Source: Pseudomonas sp. MTM4 (GTDB lineage Bacteria > Pseudomonadota > Gammaproteobacteria > Pseudomonadales > Pseudomonadaceae). Taken from it: 64,000 nucleotides of DNA. Positions 9,149 to 24,677 of the stretch are shown piece after piece. The stretch is taken from positions 3,946,001 to 4,010,000 of the forward strand of contig NZ_CP048411.1 of the NCBI RefSeq assembly GCF_019355055.1. Direction: 5' to 3'. Every line of letters begins with the position of its first letter. The stretch's first letter is position 1. The position numbers were made by a program, and so were the translations under genes. Under the pieces are notes generated by a model, which saw only the letters and a program-made list of their open reading frames with translations, did no database searches and was not told the DNA's origin.

Positions 9149-9604
9149 GTGTTTCGCGGAGCAAACGCCATCAGTCTCGATGCCAAAGGGCGGCTAGCTA
9201 TGCCCAGCCGGTATCGCGACGAGCTCGTTTCGCGTTGTGAAGGCCAGTTGATCATCACCATCGACGCCGTAGACCGCTGCCTCTGCATTTATCCACTTCC
9301 CGAGTGGGAGCAAATCGAAGCCAAGCTTCGTGAATTGCCATCGCTGAATGAGGAGAGCCGGCGGTTGCAGCGTCTGCTCATTGGCAACGCGGTAGATCTG
9401 GAGATGGACGGCAGCGGGCGTGTGTTGGTGCCGCCACGCCTGCGTGAATACGCCGGCCTAGACAAGCGGGCCATGCTGGTCGGTCAGCTCAACAAGTTCA
9501 GCCTATGGAACGAGGACGACTGGAACGCGCAAGCAGATGCGGATCTGGCGGCCATTAAACAACCCGGCGCGTTGCCGGAAGCATTGCGTGATCTAATCCT
9601 GTGA
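9149..9604 (+). CDS. mraZ: Transcriptional regulator MraZ
   Basis: MraZ (151 residues) contains two AbrB-like beta modules (residues about 5-50 and 75-125). Each carries the family DxKGRxxxP-type motif: [17 protein letters not shown] and [16 protein letters not shown]. It binds repeats in its own promoter and controls the dcw operon together with the methyltransferase RsmH. The operator boxes lie 39-68 bases upstream of this start. It overlaps rsmH by four bases (GTGA). Confidence 0.96.
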   Translation: MFRGANAISLDAKGRLAMPSRYRDELVSRCEGQLIITIDAVDRCLCIYPLPEWEQIEAKLRELPSLNEESRRLQRLLIGNAVDLEMDGSGRVLVPPRLREYAGLDKRAMLVGQLNKFSLWNEDDWNAQADADLAAIKQPGALPEALRDLIL

Positions 9605-10544
9605 CCCAGACCAGCTGCTATAACCATGTCACCGTGTTGCTCGACGAGGCCGTTGCGGCGCTCGCTGTGCGCCCGGATGGCCGCTATCTGGACGGCACCT
9701 TTGGGCGCGGAGGCCATAGCCGCCTTCTTTTGCGGCAGCTTGGGCCTGAGGGTTGTTTGCTAGGATTCGACAAAGACCCGCTAGCAATCGCTACGGGGCA
9801 AGCATTGGCGGCCGAGGATGGCCGCTTTGTCGTTGTGCAGAGAAGTTTCGCCGAGCTCGGGGCCGAAGTCGCGCAGCGCGGCTGGACCGGTACGTTGAGC
9901 GGCGTGCTGCTGGACCTCGGGGTGTCCTCGCCACAGCTGGACGATCCGGAGCGCGGCTTCAGTTTCCTCAACGATGGCCCTCTCGACATGCGCATGGATC
10001 CCAGTCGCGGAGTCAGTGCTGCGGATTGGATCGCCACGGCCAGCGAAGAAGATATCGCTCGGGTACTCAAGGAGTACGGCGAAGAACGTTTTGCCAAACG
10101 CATGGCGCGCGCCGTCGTGCAACGGCGAGCCGAGCGCCCGTTCGAGCGTACGGCCGATCTCGCTCAGGTGCTGACCGTTGCCAACCCCGCCTGGGAAAAA
10201 GGCAAGAATCCGGCGACTCGCGCCTTTCAGGGGCTGCGCATCTTTATCAACAATGAGCTCGGTGATCTGGAGGTCGGGCTCGAGGCTGCTCTCGAGGCGC
10301 TCGATGTCGGTGGCCGGCTGGTGGTGATCAGCTTTCATTCGCTTGAAGACCGCATCGTCAAACAATTCATGCGCCGCCACGCCAAGGGCGAAGCCGACAA
10401 CCTGCCCCGCGACCTGCCGATCATTCCTGAGAAGTTCGTGCCACGCCTGAAACTGTTGGGCAAGCCGCAGTACGCATCCGCCGAAGAGGTCAAAGCCAAC
10501 CCCCGGTCACGCAGTGCCGTGATGCGCGTTGCGGAGAAGCTGCG

Positions 10545-10548
<4 letters not shown>
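9601..10548 (+). CDS. rsmH: 16S rRNA (cytosine1402-N4)-methyltransferase
   Basis: RsmH (315 residues, formerly MraW) N4-methylates C1402, the same nucleotide that RsmI modifies on its ribose. The N-terminal [10 protein letters not shown] and the SAM-binding GTFGRGGHS loop (around residues 33-41) are typical. [22 protein letters not shown] and the C-terminal [15 protein letters not shown] and [10 protein letters not shown] motifs complete the family pattern. It starts with GTG inside the mraZ end and ends inside ftsL. Confidence 0.96.
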
Positions 10549-12558
<2,010 letters not shown>

Positions 12559-12559
<1 letters not shown>

Positions 12560-14022
12560 TGCCGATGCCGTTGAATCAGTTGCTGCCTCAGGCCGACAGC
12601 GCCACCTTGATTCGTGAGCTGACCCTCGACAGCCGCAAGGTGCGACCGGGCGACCTGTTTCTGGCTGTGCCTGGTTACCAGCAGGACGGTCGCGTGCATA
12701 TTGCCGATGCCGTTTCCCGCGGCGCGGCGGCGGTGGCCTACGAAGCCGAAGGCGCGGTGGAAATGACCGCCGCAAGTGCCGTGCTGGTTCCCGTGCGTCA
12801 TCTGGCGGAGCAATTGTCGGCGATAGCCGGACGGTTCTACGGGGAGCCGAGCCGCAGTCTGCACCTAGTCGGGGTTACCGGAACCAACGGCAAAACCAGC
12901 GTCACTTATTTGGTCGCTCAGGCCCTGGATCGCCTGGGCGAGCGTTGCGGCATCATCGGCACCTTGGGCACCGGTTTCCATGGCGAGCTGATACTCGGCC
13001 AGCACACGACGCCCGATGCCATTGGTGTGCAAGCCAACCTGGCAAATCTTCGCAAGCAGGGCGCGCGGGCCGTTGCGATGGAAGTGTCGTCTCATGGACT
13101 GGATCAGGGACGGGTTGCCGCGCTGGCGTTCGATGTGGCGGTGTTCACCAATCTTTCGCGCGATCATCTGGACTACCACGGCTCCATGGAAGCCTACGGT
13201 GAGGTCAAGGCTCGGCTGTTCAAGATGCCAGAGCTCAGCTGCCGCGTGATCAATCTGGATGATGCGTTCGGGCGCGTTCTTGCTGCTGAAAAAAATGAAT
13301 CGCGGCTGATCACCTACAGCCTGGACGATGCCTCCGCATACCTCTACTGCCCAGAGGCGCGGCTGGACGACAACGGAATACATGCGCGCCTCATCACCCC
13401 GCAGGGTGAACGCTCGCTGCGCAGCCCCTTGCTTGGCCGTTTCAACGTCAGCAATGTGCTCGCGGCGATCGGCGCGCTGCTGGGGATGAACTATCCGCTG
13501 GATGAAATCCTCGCCGTACTGCCGGAGATCGACGGTCCTGCCGGGCGTATGCAGCGTCTGGGTGGTGGTGAGCGTCCGCTGGTCGTAGTTGATTACGCCC
13601 ATACGCCTGACGCCCTGGAAAAGGTTCTAAGCGCACTGCGTCCGCATACTCGTGGGAGGTTGTTGTGCCTGTTCGGCTGCGGTGGCGATCGCGACCGCGG
13701 CAAGCGTGCACTGATGGCGCAGGTCGCTGAGCGCCTGGCGGACAGCGTCGTGGTGACCGATGACAATCCACGAAATGAAGATCCGCTGCAGATTCTCGAT
13801 GAGATTCGCGCCGGCTTCGGCGCGCCCGAGCGGGCCGCCTTCGTTCCGGGTCGTGCCGACGCCATCGCCCGCTGCATCGCCGATAGCCATGTCGATGACG
13901 TAGTGCTGCTGGCCGGCAAGGGTCATGAAGATTATCAGGAGATCAAAGGAGAGCGCTTGCCGTTCTCCGATCTCGACCAGGCATCGATCGCCCTGGCTGC
14001 CTGGAGGGGTTCCGATGCTTGA
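12559..14022 (+). CDS. murE: UDP-MurNAc-L-Ala-D-Glu:meso-diaminopimelate ligase
   Basis: MurE (487 residues) adds meso-diaminopimelate to the peptidoglycan precursor in the cytoplasm. The ATP-binding GVTGTNGKTS loop is near residue 110. The C-terminal domain holds the DNPR motif (in VVTDDNPRNEDP), which marks ligases using meso-DAP rather than lysine. The start overlaps the ftsI stop by one base; an ATG at 12565 is an alternative. It overlaps murF by eight bases. Confidence 0.96.
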
Positions 14023-15391
14023 AGCCATTCGCCTGAGTGATCTCGTCGAGTCGCTGTCCGCCAGGCTGGTGAATGCCGATGTGGCGATCAGTTCGGTCAG
14101 CACCGACAGTCGTGCCATTGAGCCAGGACAGTTGTTCGTGGCGCTCACCGGTCCCCGCTTCGACGGTCACGCCTATCTGACCGAGGTCGCTGCCAAGGGA
14201 GCCGTTGCCGCCCTGGTCGAGCGGCACGTGGAAGATGTTTCGCTGCCGCAATTGGTGGTGGCCGACAGCCGCATCGCGCTGGGTCAGCTGGGTGCGCTGA
14301 ACCGTGCCGCCTTTACCGGGCCGGTCGCGGCAATTACCGGCTCCAGTGGCAAAACCAGCGTAAAGGAGCTGCTCGCCAGCATCCTGCGCGCCGCCTTTGG
14401 CGCCGATGCGGTACTGGCCACGCGCGGCAATCTCAACAACGATCTTGGCGCTCCGCTCACGCTGTTGGAGTTGTCCCCTCAGCATAAGGCTGCGGTGATC
14501 GAACTGGGCGCTTCACGTCTCGGAGAAATTGCCTACACCGTCAGCCTGACGCAGCCGGATGTCAGTCTTATTACCAATGCCGGAACCGCCCATGTCGGCG
14601 AGTTTGGCGGGCCTGAGAAAATTGTCGTAGCCAAAGGCGAGATTCTCGACGGGCTCGGCGTGAATGGCATCGCTGTGCTCAATCGCGACGACCGCGCCTA
14701 TGCCACGTGGCAGCAGCGGGTGGCCGGAAAATCGGTGCTCAGCTTCGCAATACAAAGCCCTCTGGCGGACTTTCATCCCTCATCGATCGCTTATGACCAA
14801 CGCGGTTGCCCGAACTTCGTCTTGAACGGCCCGTCCGGGTCCGCTCGTGTCCAGCTCAATCTGCTCGGTCGACACAGCGTGGCCAATGCGCTCGCCGCCG
14901 CGGCCGCCGCGCACGCGCTGGGTGTCGCGTGCGAACATATCGTCGAGGGCCTTGAAAGCCTGCAGCCGGTCAAGGGGCGGGGTGTTGCGCAAATGCTCGG
15001 CAATGGTGTTCGTCTGATCGACGATACCTACAACGCGAACCCAGCCTCCATCTGCGCAGCCACCGACGTGCTGGCCGGCTTCGCCGGGCGTACCGTGCTG
15101 ACGCTGGGCGACATGGGCGAGTTAGGCGATTGGGCCGAACAAGGCCATCGCGAGGTGGGCAGTTACGCCGCCGGCAAAGTGGATGCCCTGTTCGCGGTCG
15201 GACCGCTGATGAAGCATGCGGTCGATGCCTTCGGAGCCGGCGGTCGTCATTTCGCCGATCAGCAGAGCCTGATCGATGCGTTGCGCCTGGAGCAGGGCAA
15301 CGCCACAACAATATTGATCAAGGGATCACGGAGCGCCGCGATGGATAAGGTCGTCGCTGCGCTTTCTGCGTCCGGCATGGAGAAACATTGA
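14015..15391 (+). CDS. murF: UDP-MurNAc-tripeptide:D-alanyl-D-alanine ligase
   Basis: MurF (458 residues) attaches the D-Ala-D-Ala dipeptide to complete the UDP-MurNAc-pentapeptide. The three-domain Mur ligase fold shows [16 protein letters not shown], then the [16 protein letters not shown]-loop and the [15 protein letters not shown] stretch. [12 protein letters not shown] near residue 340 is also diagnostic. I chose the ATG at 14015, inside the end of murE, because a GGAGGGG site lies just upstream. It overlaps mraY by one base. Confidence 0.96.
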   Translation: MLEAIRLSDLVESLSARLVNADVAISSVSTDSRAIEPGQLFVALTGPRFDGHAYLTEVAAKGAVAALVERHVEDVSLPQLVVADSRIALGQLGALNRAAFTGPVAAITGSSGKTSVKELLASILRAAFGADAVLATRGNLNNDLGAPLTLLELSPQHKAAVIELGASRLGEIAYTVSLTQPDVSLITNAGTAHVGEFGGPEKIVVAKGEILDGLGVNGIAVLNRDDRAYATWQQRVAGKSVLSFAIQSPLADFHPSSIAYDQRGCPNFVLNGPSGSARVQLNLLGRHSVANALAAAAAAHALGVACEHIVEGLESLQPVKGRGVAQMLGNGVRLIDDTYNANPASICAATDVLAGFAGRTVLTLGDMGELGDWAEQGHREVGSYAAGKVDALFAVGPLMKHAVDAFGAGGRHFADQQSLIDALRLEQGNATTILIKGSRSAAMDKVVAALSASGMEKH

Positions 15392-16473
15392 TGCTGCTGC
15401 TACTCGCCGAGTATCTGCAACGCTTCCACACGGGCTTCGCGGTCTTCCAGTACCTGTCTCTGCGCGGAATCCTCGGCGTGCTTACCGCGCTGGTGCTTTC
15501 GCTGTGGATGGGGCCCTGGCTGATCCGCACCCTGCAGCTGCGCCAGATCGGCCAGTCCGTACGGACTGATGGGCCGCAGACGCACCTGTCTAAATCCGGT
15601 ACCCCGACCATGGGAGGCGCCTTGATTCTCAGCGCCATCGCCATCAGTACGCTGCTCTGGGCGGACCTATCCAACCGCTACGTCTGGGTGGTGCTGGCCG
15701 TCACGTTGTTGTTCGGGGCGGTGGGTTGGGTCGACGACTATCGCAAAGTGATCGAGAAGAACTCGCGGGGCCTGCCGAGCCGTTGGAAGTACTTCTGGCA
15801 ATCGGTGTTCGGACTCGGCGCGGCGATCTTCCTTTATATGACCGCGCAGACGCCGGTCGAAACCACGCTGATCCTGCCGCTGCTGAAAAACATCGAGATT
15901 CCGCTCGGGATCGGCTTTGTGGTGCTGACCTATTTCGTCATCGTCGGCTCGAGCAACGCGGTCAACCTCACCGACGGCCTGGATGGTCTGGCGATCATGC
16001 CGACCGTGATGGTCGGCGGCGCGCTGGGCATCTTCTGCTACCTCTCGGGTAACGTGAACTTTGCCCAGTACCTTTTGATTCCCTACATCCCCGGCGCAGG
16101 CGAACTGATCGTGTTCTGCGGTGCGCTGATCGGTGCCGGGCTCGGCTTTCTTTGGTTCAACACCTACCCAGCGCAAGTCTTCATGGGTGACGTCGGTGCC
16201 CTGGCCCTCGGCGCGGCGCTGGGCACCATCGCCGTGATCGTTCGCCAAGAAGTCGTGCTGTTCATCATGGGTGGCGTGTTCGTGATGGAGACCCTGTCGG
16301 TGATGATCCAGGTCGCCTCGTTCAAGCTGACCGGCAAGCGGGTCTTCCGCATGGCACCGATTCACCACCATTTCGAACTCAAGGGCTGGCCCGAGCCTCG
16401 GGTCATCGTGCGCTTCTGGATCATTACGGTGATTCTGGTGCTGGTCGGTCTCGCCACCCTGAAACTGAGGTAA
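15391..16473 (+). CDS. mraY: Phospho-MurNAc-pentapeptide transferase
   Basis: MraY (360 residues, the exact E. coli length) makes lipid I by moving phospho-MurNAc-pentapeptide to undecaprenyl phosphate at the inner membrane. About ten hydrophobic helices are visible. Family motifs include [28 protein letters not shown] and the [11 protein letters not shown] loop near the C terminus. The ATG at 15391 overlaps the murF stop. Six bases separate it from murD. Confidence 0.97.
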   Translation: MLLLLAEYLQRFHTGFAVFQYLSLRGILGVLTALVLSLWMGPWLIRTLQLRQIGQSVRTDGPQTHLSKSGTPTMGGALILSAIAISTLLWADLSNRYVWVVLAVTLLFGAVGWVDDYRKVIEKNSRGLPSRWKYFWQSVFGLGAAIFLYMTAQTPVETTLILPLLKNIEIPLGIGFVVLTYFVIVGSSNAVNLTDGLDGLAIMPTVMVGGALGIFCYLSGNVNFAQYLLIPYIPGAGELIVFCGALIGAGLGFLWFNTYPAQVFMGDVGALALGAALGTIAVIVRQEVVLFIMGGVFVMETLSVMIQVASFKLTGKRVFRMAPIHHHFELKGWPEPRVIVRFWIITVILVLVGLATLKLR

Positions 16474-16479
16474 TAAAGA

Positions 16480-17823
16480 GTGCTCATCGCTTCCGATCAG
16501 TTCCGCATCGTCGTCGGTCTCGGCAAGAGCGGCATGTCCCTAGTTCGCCATCTGGCGAGCCGTGGCGTGCCGTTTGCCGTGGCCGATACGCGCGCGAATC
16601 CGCCGGAACTGGCCACTCTGCGAGCACAGTATCCGGACGTCGAAGTCCGTTGTGGCGAGCTTGATGCCGAGTTTCTCTGCCGCGCCAGCGAACTGCTGGT
16701 CAGCCCCGGCCTGCCGCTCAGCACACCGGCGCTTCAAGTTGCCGCGTCCAGAGGCGTGAAGCTGTCAGGCGACATCGAGCTGTTCGCTCGCGAAGCCAAG
16801 GCGCCGATCATCGCGATTACCGGCTCCAATGCGAAAAGCACCGTAACCACGTTGGTCGGCGAGATGGCCGCCGCAGCCGGTCGCAAGGTCGCGGTGGGCG
16901 GAAATCTCGGAACCCCCGCACTGGATTTGCTTGACGACGACGTCGAGCTCTATGTGCTGGAACTCTCCAGCTTCCAGTTGGAAACCACCGATCAGCTGAA
17001 CGCACAGGTTGCGACCTGCCTGAACATTAGCGAAGACCACATGGATCGCTACGAAGGGCTGCCGGCGTATCACCAGGCCAAGCACCGGATTTTCCGCGGC
17101 GCACGGCAAGTCGTGATCAATCGTGACGATCGTCTGAGCCGTCCGTTGATCGGTGATGACGTGCCGGCATGGTCGTTCGGCCTTGGCAAACCTGACTTCA
17201 AGGGCTTTGGGCTGTTCGAGGAGAACGGGGAAAAGTATCTGGCCTTCCAGTTCGATGCTCTGATGCCTGCTAATCAGTTGAAGATTCGCGGTGCGCACAA
17301 CCAATCCAACGCTCTGGCCGCTCTGGCCCTAGGGCATGCGGCGGGGCTGCCGTTCGAACCGATGCTCGCTACGTTGCGCCGCTTCGCCGGTCTTGCCCAT
17401 CGCTGCCAGTGGGTGGGTGAGCGCAAGGGCGTTCATTATTACGACGACTCCAAGGCGACCAACGTGGGCGCTGCGCTGGCCGCCATCGATGGTCTGGGCA
17501 GCGATATCGACGGCAAGCTGGTGTTGATTGCCGGCGGCGATGGCAAGGGTGCCGATTTCTCGGGGCTGCGTAGCCCGGTTTCGCATCACTGCCGCCACGT
17601 CGTTCTGCTGGGGCGTGATGCCGAGCTGCTCGCGGCTGCGCTCGATGGTGCCGCGCCGATTCACCGTGTCCAGACCCTGCAGGAGGCCGTGCAGCAGGCG
17701 GCCGAGCTGGCGCAGTCTGGCGATGCGGTATTGCTGTCGCCGGCCTGCGCCAGCCTCGACATGTTCGTCAATTTCGAAGATCGCGGACGTCAGTTCGCCG
17801 CTGCGGTGGGGGCGCTCAACTGA
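16480..17823 (+). CDS. murD: UDP-MurNAc-L-alanine:D-glutamate ligase
   Basis: MurD (447 residues) adds D-glutamate in the second amino-acid step of precursor synthesis. It begins with a Rossmann-like GLGKSGMSLVRHL segment. The ATP loop ITGSNAKSTVTTLVGEM is near residue 110. YYDDSKATNVGAALAA follows in the C-terminal half. The start is GTG, six bases after mraY. The Ala in SNAKST, where most homologues have Gly, is a small variation seen in other Pseudomonas as I recall. Confidence 0.95.
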   Translation: MLIASDQFRIVVGLGKSGMSLVRHLASRGVPFAVADTRANPPELATLRAQYPDVEVRCGELDAEFLCRASELLVSPGLPLSTPALQVAASRGVKLSGDIELFAREAKAPIIAITGSNAKSTVTTLVGEMAAAAGRKVAVGGNLGTPALDLLDDDVELYVLELSSFQLETTDQLNAQVATCLNISEDHMDRYEGLPAYHQAKHRIFRGARQVVINRDDRLSRPLIGDDVPAWSFGLGKPDFKGFGLFEENGEKYLAFQFDALMPANQLKIRGAHNQSNALAALALGHAAGLPFEPMLATLRRFAGLAHRCQWVGERKGVHYYDDSKATNVGAALAAIDGLGSDIDGKLVLIAGGDGKGADFSGLRSPVSHHCRHVVLLGRDAELLAAALDGAAPIHRVQTLQEAVQQAAELAQSGDAVLLSPACASLDMFVNFEDRGRQFAAAVGALN

Positions 17824-19055
17824 TGCTCGCGTTCCTGCGCAGTGCGCCCTCTCCGCTATTCAGCCGCCGTGGCCTGGATCTCGATTTCCCGATGCTCGCG
17901 GGTTGTCTGGCGCTGCTGGGCCTGGGGCTCGTGATGATTACCTCAGCGTCCTCGGAGGTCGCTGCGGTGAATGCCGGCAATTCGCTGTACCACATGGTTC
18001 GCCATCTGGTGTACGTGCTGCTCGGTCTGGGGGCCGCGGCGGCCGTGTTGTTGGTGCCCTTGTCCGTATGGCAGCGGTCGGACTGGATGCTGCTGTTAGC
18101 CGCGTTTGCGTTACTGATCCTGGTACTGATTCCGGGCATCGGTCGCGAGGTCAACGGCTCCATGCGCTGGATCGGCTTCGGCGCCTTCAACGTGCAGCCG
18201 TCGGAGTTGGCCAAGCTCTTCGTCGTGGTCTATCTCGCCGGTTATCTCGTGCGCCGTCAGCAAGAAGTACGCGAAAGCCTCTGGGGCTTTCTCAAGCCAT
18301 TCTTGGTGCTGCTGCCGATGGCGATGCTGTTGCTGCTCGAGCCCGACTTCGGTGCGACCGTCGTCATGATGGGCGCGGCGGTGGCGATGCTGTTCCTCGG
18401 TGGTGTCGGCTTGATCCGCTTCAGCCTGCTGGTGCTGCTGGCGGTCGGCGCGGTGTTCATCCTGGTGCAGACTCAGGAGTATCGCCTGCAGCGGTTGATC
18501 ACCTTCACCGACCCCTGGGCTGATCAGTATGGTGCCGGCTACCAATTGACCCAGGCGTTGATTGCGTTCGGGCGGGGCGAATGGCTCGGTGTCGGTCTGG
18601 GTAACAGCGTGCAGAAGCAGTTCTACCTGCCTGAAGCGCATACCGATTTCGTGTTTTCTGTGCTGGCGGAAGAACTCGGCATGGTCGGTGCGTTGCTAAC
18701 GATTTTGCTGTTCGCCTTCGTCGGCGTACGCGCTCTGTATATCGGGCTGGCAGCCGAGCGCGCACGCCAGTTCTTCGCCGCTTACATCGCCTGGGGCGTG
18801 GCGTTTTTGTGGCTCGGACAGTTTCTGATCAACGTCGGTGTGAACGTTGGTCTTCTACCGACGAAGGGGCTGACCTTGCCATTCCTGAGCTATGGCGGCA
18901 GTTCGCTGGTGGTGACCTGCGCCAGCATGGCTTTGTTGCTGCGTATCGAGTGGGAGAGCCGCACCGTATTGGGTAGCGAAGACGCCGAGTTCAGCGAAGA
19001 AGACTTCGCCGAAGTGCCGGAATCCAAGGTCAAGGGGGTCGCCCATGGCCGCTAA
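17823..19055 (+). CDS. ftsW: Septal peptidoglycan glycosyltransferase FtsW
   Basis: FtsW (410 residues) is a SEDS polymerase that works with FtsI to build septal peptidoglycan. Ten transmembrane segments are predictable. Family signatures include SMRWIGFGAFNVQPSELAKL, GAGYQLTQALIAFGRGEW-type loops and the NVGVNVGLLPTKGLTLPFLSYGGSS stretch. It overlaps the murD stop by one base and runs 11 bases into murG. Confidence 0.96.
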   Translation: MLAFLRSAPSPLFSRRGLDLDFPMLAGCLALLGLGLVMITSASSEVAAVNAGNSLYHMVRHLVYVLLGLGAAAAVLLVPLSVWQRSDWMLLLAAFALLILVLIPGIGREVNGSMRWIGFGAFNVQPSELAKLFVVVYLAGYLVRRQQEVRESLWGFLKPFLVLLPMAMLLLLEPDFGATVVMMGAAVAMLFLGGVGLIRFSLLVLLAVGAVFILVQTQEYRLQRLITFTDPWADQYGAGYQLTQALIAFGRGEWLGVGLGNSVQKQFYLPEAHTDFVFSVLAEELGMVGALLTILLFAFVGVRALYIGLAAERARQFFAAYIAWGVAFLWLGQFLINVGVNVGLLPTKGLTLPFLSYGGSSLVVTCASMALLLRIEWESRTVLGSEDAEFSEEDFAEVPESKVKGVAHGR

Positions 19056-20107
19056 CGTACTGATCATGGCCGGCGGCACCGGCGGGCACGTTTTCCCGGC
19101 GCTGGCCTGTGCGCATGAATTCCAGAGCCGCGGCTACAGCGTGCATTGGCTGGGCACGCCTCGCGGGATCGAGAACGAAGTGGTGCCGGCCGCCGGTCTG
19201 CCGCTGCATCTGATCCAAGTGAGCGGGCTGCGGGGCAAAGGCGTGGCGTCGTTACTCAAGGCTCCTTTCCAGCTGCTGCGTTCACTCGGGCAAGCCCGTC
19301 GGATCATGCGGGAGCTCAAGCCGGTCTGCGTGCTGGGGCTCGGTGGCTATGTGACGGGTCCAGGCGGTTTGGCCGCGAAGCTGGCCGGTGTGCCGTTGGT
19401 GATCCATGAGCAGAATGCCGTCGCTGGGACCGCCAATCGTGGTCTGGTGCCGTTCGCGCAGCGGGTCTGCGAGGCCTTTCCGAATACCTTCGCCAACAGC
19501 GCGAAGCGCCGCACGACCGGTAATCCGGTGCGCCATGAACTGTTTCTCGAAACGCCCCGGCAAACGCTGCTAGGGCGTCGTCCTCGTCTGCTGGTGCTGG
19601 GTGGCAGTCTGGGCGCCGAGCCATTGAACAAACTGTTGCCCGAAGCCCTCGGCCAATTGGCGCAGGAACTGCGTCCCGAGGTGTTCCATCAGGCGGGCAA
19701 GCAGCACGCCGACATCACCCGGGAGCGCTATACCGCCGCGGGTGTCGAGGCCGAAGTCGCTCCCTTCATTAAAGACATGGCCCGTGCCTACGCCTGGGCC
19801 GACCTGGTGATCTGCCGCGCGGGTGCGCTAACCGTCTGTGAGCTGGCCGCGGCCGGGTTGCCATCGTTCCTGGTGCCTTTGCCCCATGCGATCGACGATC
19901 ACCAGACCCGCAACGCCGAATATCTGGCGAAGGAGGGCGCAGCCGTTCTTCTCCTACAAGCAAAGACCGATGCTGCCGCGCTGGCCGCGCAGCTGACCGA
20001 GGTAATGATGCAGCCGGAAAAACTCAAGACCATGGGGGCCACGGCACGCCGCCTGGCTCGGCCGGACGCCACCCGTACCGTCGTTGATATCTGCCTGGAG
20101 GTGGCGC

Positions 20108-20115
<8 letters not shown>
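19045..20115 (+). CDS. murG: Lipid II synthase MurG (GlcNAc transferase)
   Basis: MurG (356 residues) transfers GlcNAc onto lipid I at the cytoplasmic face of the membrane, making lipid II. Two Rossmann domains are visible: [14 protein letters not shown] at the N terminus, and [11 protein letters not shown] with [20 protein letters not shown] in the C-terminal half. The HEQN motif ([14 protein letters not shown]) is also present. It overlaps both ftsW and murC. Confidence 0.97.
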
Positions 20116-22503
<2,388 letters not shown>

Positions 22504-22506
22504 TCC

Positions 22507-23364
22507 ATGATTACCACGCTACGTCACTCGCAACCCGCTACCGGCCGCGCTTCGCGCAAACCGGCGCAGCGGGGTGCGAGCCGGCTGGTGCAACGTGAAC
22601 CGCTTTCAGCGCGCCTGCCGCGCCCAAGCCTGAGTTCGCTCAAGCGTGTTCTCTGGCCGGTGCTATTGGTTGCGCTGGTGGTCGGGCTTTACGAACTGGG
22701 CGAGCGGCTCGCGCCTTATGCCGATCGGCCCATCGCCAAGGTCAGCGTTCGGGGCGAGCTGAGCTATGTCGATCAACAGGTCGTGCAGGCGCGCATGGCT
22801 CCTTTCGTCGAAGCCAGCTTCTTCAAGGTCGATCTCGATGCCCTGCGTCGCGATCTGGAGCAGATGCCATGGATCGCGCACGTGGAAGCGCGCCGTATCT
22901 GGCCGGATGAGGTCATGGTGCGCCTCGATGAGCAATTGCCCATCGCCCGTTGGGGCGATGAGGCGCTGTTGAACAACAACGGTCAGGCCTTTGCGCCCAA
23001 TGACCTAGCTCAGTATGAACACCTGCCGCAGTTGCATGGTCCGAAACGGGCCCAGCAGCGAGTGATGCAGCAATACCAGATGCTTAGCCAGATGCTTCGG
23101 CCGCTCGGGTTCTCCATTGCCCGTCTGGAATTGCGGGCTCGGGGCAGCTGGTTCTTGACGACCAGGCAGGGCGTCGAGCTGTTACTGGGAAGGGATCAGA
23201 TAATCGAAAAAATGCGGCGCTTCACGGCCATCTATCAGCAGGAGCTGGCGCCGGAGAGCGAAAGAATTGCGCGGATCGACCTCCGCTACGCCAATGGCCT
23301 GGCCGTTGCGTGGCGCGAGCCGAGCCCGACCACGACGGACGAATCCGTCGTTGCGAAGAATTGA
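22507..23364 (+). CDS. ftsQ: Cell division protein FtsQ
   Basis: FtsQ (285 residues) is a bitopic divisome protein that recruits FtsL and FtsB. It has a basic cytoplasmic tail of about 50 residues, a transmembrane helix (about 52-68) and a periplasmic POTRA domain (from about [18 protein letters not shown]). A beta domain follows that contains the FtsQ-type [13 protein letters not shown] near the C terminus. The order ddlB-ftsQ-ftsA-ftsZ is the standard dcw order. Confidence 0.95.
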   Translation: MITTLRHSQPATGRASRKPAQRGASRLVQREPLSARLPRPSLSSLKRVLWPVLLVALVVGLYELGERLAPYADRPIAKVSVRGELSYVDQQVVQARMAPFVEASFFKVDLDALRRDLEQMPWIAHVEARRIWPDEVMVRLDEQLPIARWGDEALLNNNGQAFAPNDLAQYEHLPQLHGPKRAQQRVMQQYQMLSQMLRPLGFSIARLELRARGSWFLTTRQGVELLLGRDQIIEKMRRFTAIYQQELAPESERIARIDLRYANGLAVAWREPSPTTTDESVVAKN

Positions 23365-23376
23365 GGAATGAAACAC

Positions 23377-24624
23377 ATGTCTAGCGTGCAAAGCGGCAAG
23401 ATGATCGTCGGCCTCGACATCGGCACCTCCAAGGTGGTGGCGCTGGTGGGCGAAGTGACGCCGGACGGCGAACTCGAAATCGTCGGGATCGGCACCCATC
23501 CGTCGCGTGGCCTGAAGAAGGGCGTGGTGGTCAACATCGAGTCCACCGTTCAGTCGATCCAGCGTGCCGTCGAAGAAGCGCAGCTGATGGCCGGCTGCCG
23601 CATCCACTCCGCCTTCGTCGGTCTAGCCGGCAACCATATCCGCAGCCTCAACTCCCATGGCATCGTCGCGATCCGGGATCGCGAGGTCAGTACAGCGGAT
23701 CTAGAACGCGTGCTCGATGCCGCGCAAGCGGTGGCGATTCCGGCTGATCAGCGGGTGCTGCATACGCTTCCGCAGGATTATGTGATCGATAACCAGGAGG
23801 GCGTCCGTGAGCCGTTGGGCATGTCCGGCGTGCGTCTGGAAGCGAAGGTTCATGTCGTTACTTGCGCCGTCAACGCAGCGCAGAACATCGAAAAGTGCGT
23901 ACGTCGCTGCGGCCTGGAAGTCGACGACATCATTCTGGAACAACTCGCATCGGCCCACGCCGTCCTGACCGACGATGAAAAAGAACTGGGCGTCTGCCTG
24001 GTGGATATCGGCGGCGGCACAACCGACATCTGCATCTTCACCGAAGGAGCGATTCGGCATACCGCGGTCATTCCGATCGCCGGTGATCAGGTCACCAATG
24101 ACATCGCCATGGCTCTGCGTACGCCGACCCAGTACGCCGAAGAGATCAAGATCCGCTACGCCTGCGCGCTGGCCAAGCTGGCGGGCCCCGGCGAAACCAT
24201 CAAGGTACCGAGCGTCGGGGATCGTCCGCCGCGGGAACTCTCACGCCAGGCGTTGGCCGAAGTCGTGGAGCCGCGTTATGACGAACTCTTTACATTGATC
24301 CAGGCTGAGCTGCGTCGAAGCGGCTACGAGGATCTGGTCCCGGCAGGGATCGTTCTCACCGGCGGTACGGCGAAGATGGAAGGCGCCGTCGAGCTGGCCG
24401 AGGAAATCTTTCACATGCCGGTGCGCCTGGGCGTACCGCACAGCATCAACGGACTCACGGATGTGGTCCGCAATCCTATCTATTCAACGGGCGTGGGCCT
24501 GTTGCTGTACGGCATGCGCAAGCAGACCGATGGCACGACCATGTCCGGTCTCGGCAACTTCGCCGAAGAACCCAAAACATCTGTCGTGGACCGGCTCAAA
24601 AGCTGGATCCAAGGCAATTTCTGA
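23377..24624 (+). CDS. ftsA: Cell division protein FtsA
   Basis: FtsA (415 residues) is the actin-like protein that tethers FtsZ to the membrane. GLDIGTSKVVALVGEV is the phosphate-1 loop, LVDIGGGTTDICIF is phosphate-2, and a C-terminal amphipathic helix (DRLKSWIQGNF) is the membrane anchor. I prefer the ATG at 23377, with GAGGA nine bases upstream. The ATG at 23368 touches that site and is less likely. Confidence 0.95.
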   Translation: MSSVQSGKMIVGLDIGTSKVVALVGEVTPDGELEIVGIGTHPSRGLKKGVVVNIESTVQSIQRAVEEAQLMAGCRIHSAFVGLAGNHIRSLNSHGIVAIRDREVSTADLERVLDAAQAVAIPADQRVLHTLPQDYVIDNQEGVREPLGMSGVRLEAKVHVVTCAVNAAQNIEKCVRRCGLEVDDIILEQLASAHAVLTDDEKELGVCLVDIGGGTTDICIFTEGAIRHTAVIPIAGDQVTNDIAMALRTPTQYAEEIKIRYACALAKLAGPGETIKVPSVGDRPPRELSRQALAEVVEPRYDELFTLIQAELRRSGYEDLVPAGIVLTGGTAKMEGAVELAEEIFHMPVRLGVPHSINGLTDVVRNPIYSTGVGLLLYGMRKQTDGTTMSGLGNFAEEPKTSVVDRLKSWIQGNF

Positions 24625-24677
24625 GCAGTGCGGCAGTAGCAGTAACCACAACTAGAAAGCTGGAAGGAGAGAGGGAA